From Mikania micrantha (lineage: Eukaryota > Streptophyta > Magnoliopsida > Asterales > Asteraceae), in the NCBI GenBank assembly GCA_009363875.1, contig CM018695.1, forward strand, positions 61,871,433 through 61,935,432: a stretch of DNA of 64,000 nt. Direction: 5' to 3'. The position numbers were made by a program, and so were the translations under genes. Shown here one piece after another: positions 59,346-64,000 of the stretch; position 1 is the stretch's first letter, and the number at the start of each line of letters is the position of its first letter. A model generated the notes under the pieces. It had not been told where the DNA came from. It was given only the letters and a program-made list of their open reading frames with translations, and did not search any database.

Positions 59346-59762
59346 TGAACGGGGATTTAAAAACGCATTTTAAAATTTGCTTTACCAAATTGAATGGAGA
59401 TTTAAAAACCGAATTGGATTTAGATGCCACTAATTTAATGATAATAAAATGATTCACCTTATCCACAATTGAGGTTGAATGAATGCAATAATGTTCTAGA
59501 CACGTTTTGAAGCAACAATGATATTGCAAAATAAAGTTTTAAAGTTACCTTTTTTACATGTTTCGCAATGTAAAACTTAAATTAAAACTTTAAATTACTC
59601 TTATCCATCTCATAGCACAAAAGTGATCAACAACATTCCTAAATTCGTGAGTTATGTTGTGATATGACTTCCTTGAGTTTAATTACACTTACCATCGATA
59701 CCCCATATCCTTACATTTTTCTTTTATTTTTTCTCCAATCAACCACGTGACTTGCTCATAAT

Positions 59763-59763
<1 letters not shown>

Positions 59764-59795
<32 letters not shown>
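59764..59795. repeat. (CT)n microsatellite
   Basis: Uninterrupted CT dinucleotides for about 32 bp. The open frame on the opposite strand here is an artefact of this repeat. Confidence 0.9.
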
Positions 59796-59799
<4 letters not shown>

Positions 59800-60600
59800 T
59801 TTTAGTTTCTAAAATATGATGTTTTATAATATGTGATTCGTTGCAACATGCTATTTTATTTGTGTTTCCTCTTAAATTTTTTAAAAATAATGGCTTGCAA
59901 AATGTGTATTTTACCAATGCTTCTACGTGATTTTTTTTCAAAACCGAGTTGTTAATGTAAATTTTATACAAAATCGTGAAGTGATTACTAAGGTCAACGA
60001 AAGCAAAACTTGCAAATTTCAACACTTTCACATTGATATTTAAAACCAAGTCATCAAACTTCATACACATTTTTTACGTACTTGACTACGCCAATGTCAC
60101 TACCGCAACACGCAACACTCAACGTTGTTCCTATCCTAGTTAAAATTAAACAACATTAATGACAAAAACTAGAAAATCCGTAAATATTTACTTGTTTGGC
60201 CCTAATTAAGAATTATGTGCCCGATGAGGTAGAAACTTTATTTGGTCATTTGTCAACACTATATTTTATCAAACATGCATCACATGAGAAAGAGAACATA
60301 CATACTATTTTTATGGTTGTAACTTGTAAATAGGTTTATTAAAATTCTATCATTTATAACCTCGATCTACTTATTACAAGTATGTTTTTCATACAATTTC
60401 AATTCATCTCGTATATCAATCTCATACGACTGCTCGATATTATCTTGAGTTTTGTTGTACATGCACATGAATAGTGAATAATGTGTTCAATAAGGTTGGC
60501 ATAGAGGTGACTTTACGTGAACCACCGGGACCCTTTATCCTCAAAAACTTCAGTCCTCATGCACATGCAAATTAAATTATCACTAGACCGACCTCTCAGT
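59796..60600. other. Intergenic, upstream of the SAUR gene
   Basis: No gene seen. Two CATGCA (RY-type) motifs occur at about 60558-60569. A TGTCTC auxin-response core was not noticed in a visual scan. Confidence 0.4.
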
Positions 60601-60622
60601 TCATCTCTCCCTCTTGTGGTGT

Positions 60623-60629
60623 ATATAAG
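60623..60629 (+). promoter_or_regulatory. TATA box of the SAUR gene
   Basis: TATATAA lies 75 bp before the ATG, preceded by a CT-rich stretch. The spacing predicts a 5' UTR of roughly 40-45 nt. Confidence 0.65.
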
Positions 60630-60697
60630 GACACATAAACATCAAGGGATTTGGAAATCAAGTGCAAGTTATTTGAACAAAAAGTTAGAAAAACTTA

Positions 60698-61093
60698 ATG
60701 GAAAGAGTGAAAAACAGTGGCAATGGCAAGAAAAACAATAATGGCATTTTGAAACTTAAGTTGGTCAAGGAGAGATTGCAAAAGGGTCTTTTCTTTGCTA
60801 AGAAAAGATCAGATTCGATTCACGGTCAAGAAACAGTCCCTAAAGACGTGAAAGAGGGTCATTTTGCCGTGATAGCATCAGATGATTATGCTGAAAGGCG
60901 ATTTGTTGTTCCCATCGCGTATCTCAACCATCCCTCATTTCTACGACTCTTGGAGAGGGCTGCTGAAGAGTATGGGTTCGACCATGAAGGCGTGCTTGTG
61001 ATTCCTTGTAGACCGAGTGAGCTTGAGTGGATGCTAGAGGAAGAAATTGGGTCGATCTCATCATCTAATGATGGTGACTTCCAACAAAACTAA
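60698..61093 (+). CDS. SAUR: SAUR-family auxin-responsive protein
   Basis: A single-exon ORF of 131 aa with the SAUR core at about residues 47-115: VPKDVKEGHFAVIA, RRFVVPIAYLNHPSFLRLL, AAEEYGFDHEGVLVIPC. SAUR proteins are small, plant-specific regulators; the best-studied members inhibit PP2C.D phosphatases to promote H+-ATPase activity and cell expansion. The N-terminus is basic (KLKLVKERLQKG). Lack of introns and this length are normal for the family. The start at 60698 is the first in-frame ATG after the TATA box. No damage is seen. Which subgroup it belongs to cannot be told here. Confidence 0.93.
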   Translation: MERVKNSGNGKKNNNGILKLKLVKERLQKGLFFAKKRSDSIHGQETVPKDVKEGHFAVIASDDYAERRFVVPIAYLNHPSFLRLLERAAEEYGFDHEGVLVIPCRPSELEWMLEEEIGSISSSNDGDFQQN

Positions 61094-61758
61094 TAATTCT
61101 TGCATCCTAGCATCTTACGATGGGTTTAAACTATAAAATATTTTATTTCAAATCAAAATGGATCAAATCGGGTTCTACACTAACCACTTTTGTCCATTTT
61201 GAGTGTTCTTTATTATATAATTTGTTGATAAGATATAATTATAATAGTTTTACTTTGAATGTACCAAGATAGTTGTACTTTTAATGTACCAATAATATAC
61301 CTTTAAATTATTGACTTAAAAGGTTGTGACCTGCCTTGATGTATGGACGTGTGATGTGTGATGTTCTCACTTCTCAAGCAGGGTTTCAAACTCGATTTTG
61401 ACAATTTAATTTAATATGTATTAACTTACTTTTTTTATGAATAAGTAGGCATATTATATTTTTATAATATCAACACACACATTATAATAAACTGTAAATG
61501 AGGATAGACATGATGATTTAACGTGGTATGTCACATACTTTTATGGGTTGTAATGTAACACCTCAAACTTCAGAGATTGCACAGTTGATTAATCATAATA
61601 ATAGTATGATACTTAGTTCCATATTAGAATTTTATAATAAAACAATTGCAACAGAATAAAAATCATATAATAATACAAAACCACTAAAAAAAAGAAAACA
61701 AAATTCAGTCTAGTTCTCTATGATAGTATTAGGAATATGAAATTACAGTATCTGAATC
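61094..61758. other. SAUR 3' flank and probable old LTR fragment
   Basis: From 61553, TGTAACACCTCAAACTTCAG resembles the start of the Tekay-like LTRs seen elsewhere here (TGTCACACC), followed by TTGCAACAGAATAAAA where those LTRs have GCAGCGGAA. It seems to be a decayed LTR remnant interrupted by the element at 61759. Otherwise AT-rich with nothing recognised. Confidence 0.3.
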
Positions 61759-62427
61759 ATAGTCACACGGAACGCGGTACGCTTCGGTACATGATACGAA
61801 AACGGGTACATGGTTCGTACATTTCTAAAATTCGTTACAAGGGGTAGGTTCATTTGGAACGCCATTTCGGTACGCGGTACGATGTATCACATGTTTCGGT
61901 ACGCCGTATCGCTTCATAACATAAATTCATATAATAGAATTCATTTGATAATCATATTCATCATTCATTCATTCATAACACAAAATTCATAACATAAGTT
62001 CATAAAAATGAAATTCATGACATAAAATTCATAAACCTAATTAAGCCTATGTCTTGAGCTTGAAACTTTCTTTCCAAAAGCCATTTCTTATAATTTTCGT
62101 TTGAAGTAATTTGGAATGAGGTGTACCTATCAGATTGTATGGAAATTTTATACGAAAAATCAACTAAACGACGCAAGGTGTCGACTGTGAAGCTTCGATA
62201 GGTGATTCAGCATCAAATTCGCTGAATTCTTTGATTGGGAACGCGAATTGAGTAGGTCTGGTATGAGATTCAGCATCCAATTTGACGAAAATAGCTTGAA
62301 TCGGGAACACATCTTCATCACGATCCGGATTGCGTATCGCAGGCAATCGGTACGATTTCATACCGCGATCTGGTACGCACGATCGGGATCGCGGTACGCG
62401 AGTGTATGAGTGTTTCCTGTGACTATG
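61759..62427. mobile_element. TIR element with CGGTACG subterminal repeats
   Basis: CATAGTCACACGG at the left and CCTGTGACTATG at the right are inverted copies. Flanking octamers ATCTGAAT and CTCTAAAT agree at 6 of 8 positions, so a decayed hAT-like duplication is possible. GCGGTACGC-type motifs cluster near both ends, and AATTCATAACATAA-like repeats fill 61915-62035. No transposase is encoded. Confidence 0.55.
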
Positions 62428-62469
62428 CTCTAAATTATGTGCAGCTATTCAGACAACATCATCATGCAT

Positions 62470-62653
62470 AGAGGTGGGCAAATTAGGTTTTTTTGTCCGG
62501 TCCGGAACCGGTTTCAGTTTTGGTCAACAAAACCAATAACTGGTCCCGGATTTTGATTGGCTTCAACCTGTTTTTGGATGGTTCTAGATCGGGTTTTGTC
62601 CGGGTAAAGGTGCAACTTGTTCCGGTTTTGAAACATGTTTTTTGCCCATCTAT
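62470..62653. mobile_element. Small MITE, about 184 bp
   Basis: TAGAGGTGGGCAAA and TTTGCCCATCTATA are inverted ends. The interior is CCGGTTT-rich like the hAT MITEs. No matching target duplication could be read. Confidence 0.5.
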
Positions 62654-63298
62654 AATCATACACCAAGTTTTTTTATATATGTACGTGGTGTGGCTTAAGG
62701 TTGCCATATCCCTGTTGTCAAGCCTTAGGGTTACATATCTCTAAAGTAAGATTTACTGAGTTTTGAAGAAAAATGGTCAATAGCCATGATGTGCGCGCGG
62801 ATTCGTCCGTATACATATCCGACCACTGAAATTAATGTAAATACAATGGCTAAGATTATATCATCGTGTTAGCATTAGCGATGACACCAAAAGGTCATAA
62901 GGTACATCATAATAATTTTAGGGTTTTATATCCTTAAGGAAATAACATACCTCATCATAGCTTGTATATGTCACATCGCTTAGGTAAAAACATACATTAT
63001 CATTCGTAAAGTGTTGCATACTCTTACATTAACTATTACATATGTTAAACTTTTTCATATCATTGTTATAATCATGCGCGCGATCGTATTTGTCATGTGT
63101 GTATGTCACTTCAAATCGAAACTTTAAAAGCTTATGAAAAATGAAGTAAAGAACTCACATTCGCATTTGCTACATATTGTCATTTTATATTATTAGCATC
63201 ATGTATTCATGTAACATCTCATATGCTAAATTCCATCATTTTATATTAAGTAGAGTTCTATTTTTTTGGATAAAGGGCAGAGCCCGGAAAATATATAA
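62654..63298. other. Intergenic DNA
   Basis: No gene or repeat recognised. Confidence 0.4.
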
Positions 63299-64000
63299 TG
63301 TCACACCCCCGCCTCTCGTCACCTGTTGATGATGTCTCTCGTCATACTAAGAATGTTGCGGAAGCATAGTGGAGATGTCTCAGAGATGGGGTTCAACTTA
63401 CTTGAATAGTTATCACAACACACAAATTAACTTAAAGACAATATATTACAAGGGTATCGTCATTACAACCATAATTAAAGTTTACAGACTAAACTTATTA
63501 TACAAACCGAGTTATTTAATTACAAGTGCAGAAACGTGCAATCTCACATGCCGTCACTGTCTACCTGCAAAAAGGTTTGAGTTTGAAAAGTCAGCACAAA
63601 GCTGGTGAGTTCGTAATGTTTGATTTAGACAATATGATATGATAAGCAAGATTTCGATATACAGTTCCAAAGATAACCATGGGACCCATATCTAGTTCCT
63701 TTCGGACAATTCTACGATTTTAGGAAGATACTACCGGTCATTAAATATCTTGATGCCTCATTATCTTAATGTCTATCACTAACATTAAGAGGATATTTCG
63801 AAAACATGTATCAAACATTCACACTAGGGGAGAAGAAAACCTCCCAGTGAATGGGTTGTTAGTCGATAGTACTATCGTTGATTCCTGTTCGGCCCCACAT
63901 GGGTTCACTAGATACAGTTCAGGATATGAGGACTTTTTCGATACTGTGATAAAGAGCTAACTGCAAAATCCCACGAAATCTTACAAGTTCACATGAAATC
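63299..64000 (-). repeat. E5: start of another chromovirus-type LTR, cut by the window end
   Basis: TGTCACACCCCCGCC opens like the E3 and E4 LTRs, followed by TTGCGGAAGC as in E3. The shared leader hairpin CAGC-ACAAA-GCTG is at 63592-63604. Further hairpins occur, for example CGATAGTACTATCG near 63875. The element would be on the minus strand and lie mostly outside the window. Confidence 0.7.

Noticed and set aside
59762..60070. 102-codon minus-strand ORF upstream of the SAUR gene
   Set aside because: Its C-terminal end is translated CT microsatellite and it has no recognisable domain.
62164..62361. 65-codon minus-strand ORF
   Set aside because: It lies within the CGGTACG-rich TIR element with no family likeness.

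Overview
This is nuclear DNA from a flowering plant, very probably a eudicot. The evidence is two spliced or promoter-bearing host genes of plant type, four plant Ty3/Gypsy LTR retrotransposons (Tat and chromovirus/Tekay-like lineages), and hAT, Helitron, Harbinger-like and SINE debris. Asteraceae is a plausible family but this is only an impression. No prokaryotic feature, rRNA, functional tRNA gene or CRISPR array was found. Only about 5 kb of the window is host genes; most of the rest is transposable-element DNA.

Layout. 1-1406: intergenic DNA holding a long-inverted-repeat element that is itself split by a hAT-type MITE. 1407-5617: a complete dolichol kinase gene (14 coding exons, 570 aa, plus strand) with MITE-like insertions in introns 8 and 13. 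5618-7995: intergenic DNA with a SINE flanked by a 12-bp target duplication. 7996-26334 (E1): a Tat-lineage LTR retrotransposon with 903-bp LTRs and target duplication AATAA, coding on the minus strand. It is interrupted by E4 (11854-about 20806), a Tekay-like chromovirus with a 4.7-kb LTR whose other end was deleted together with part of the E1 integrase. 26335-34448: AT-rich intergenic DNA with a hAT MITE, a SINE and several Helitron ends. 34449-51534 (E2): a very young Tekay-like chromovirus (LTRs 2240 and 2239 bp, target duplication GTTTG). It carries E3 (36752-44418; LTRs 2038 and 2036 bp, target duplication TGGGT) three codons before its pol stop. 51540-60600: hAT elements (two with intact 8-bp target duplications, one carrying a dead transposase), a Harbinger-like remnant, a Helitron end and a SINE. 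60698-61093: an intact SAUR gene with a TATA box. 61094-64000: TIR-element debris and the start of a fifth LTR (E5) running off the window.

How it works together. The two host genes are unrelated: one makes dolichyl phosphate for ER glycosylation, the other is a small auxin-response protein. All LTR elements lie on the minus strand. E1 is old (about 20 differences between its LTRs by eye) and dead in several places. E2 is nearly intact apart from one frameshift in the protease. E3 has near-identical LTRs but a ruined, integrase-less interior, so it must have moved using proteins from another element.

The most interesting signals are RNA-structure-like. The E2 LTR carries an array of short hairpins whose sense-strand loops are mostly UNCG-type tetraloops. 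The E3 LTR carries five hairpins that share one hexaloop on three different stems. A small hairpin with compensatory changes recurs at a similar place in four different LTRs. A second covarying hairpin sits just upstream of the polypurine tract in three elements. E1 also has a gag-pol stop in the UAG-CAR-YYA readthrough context.
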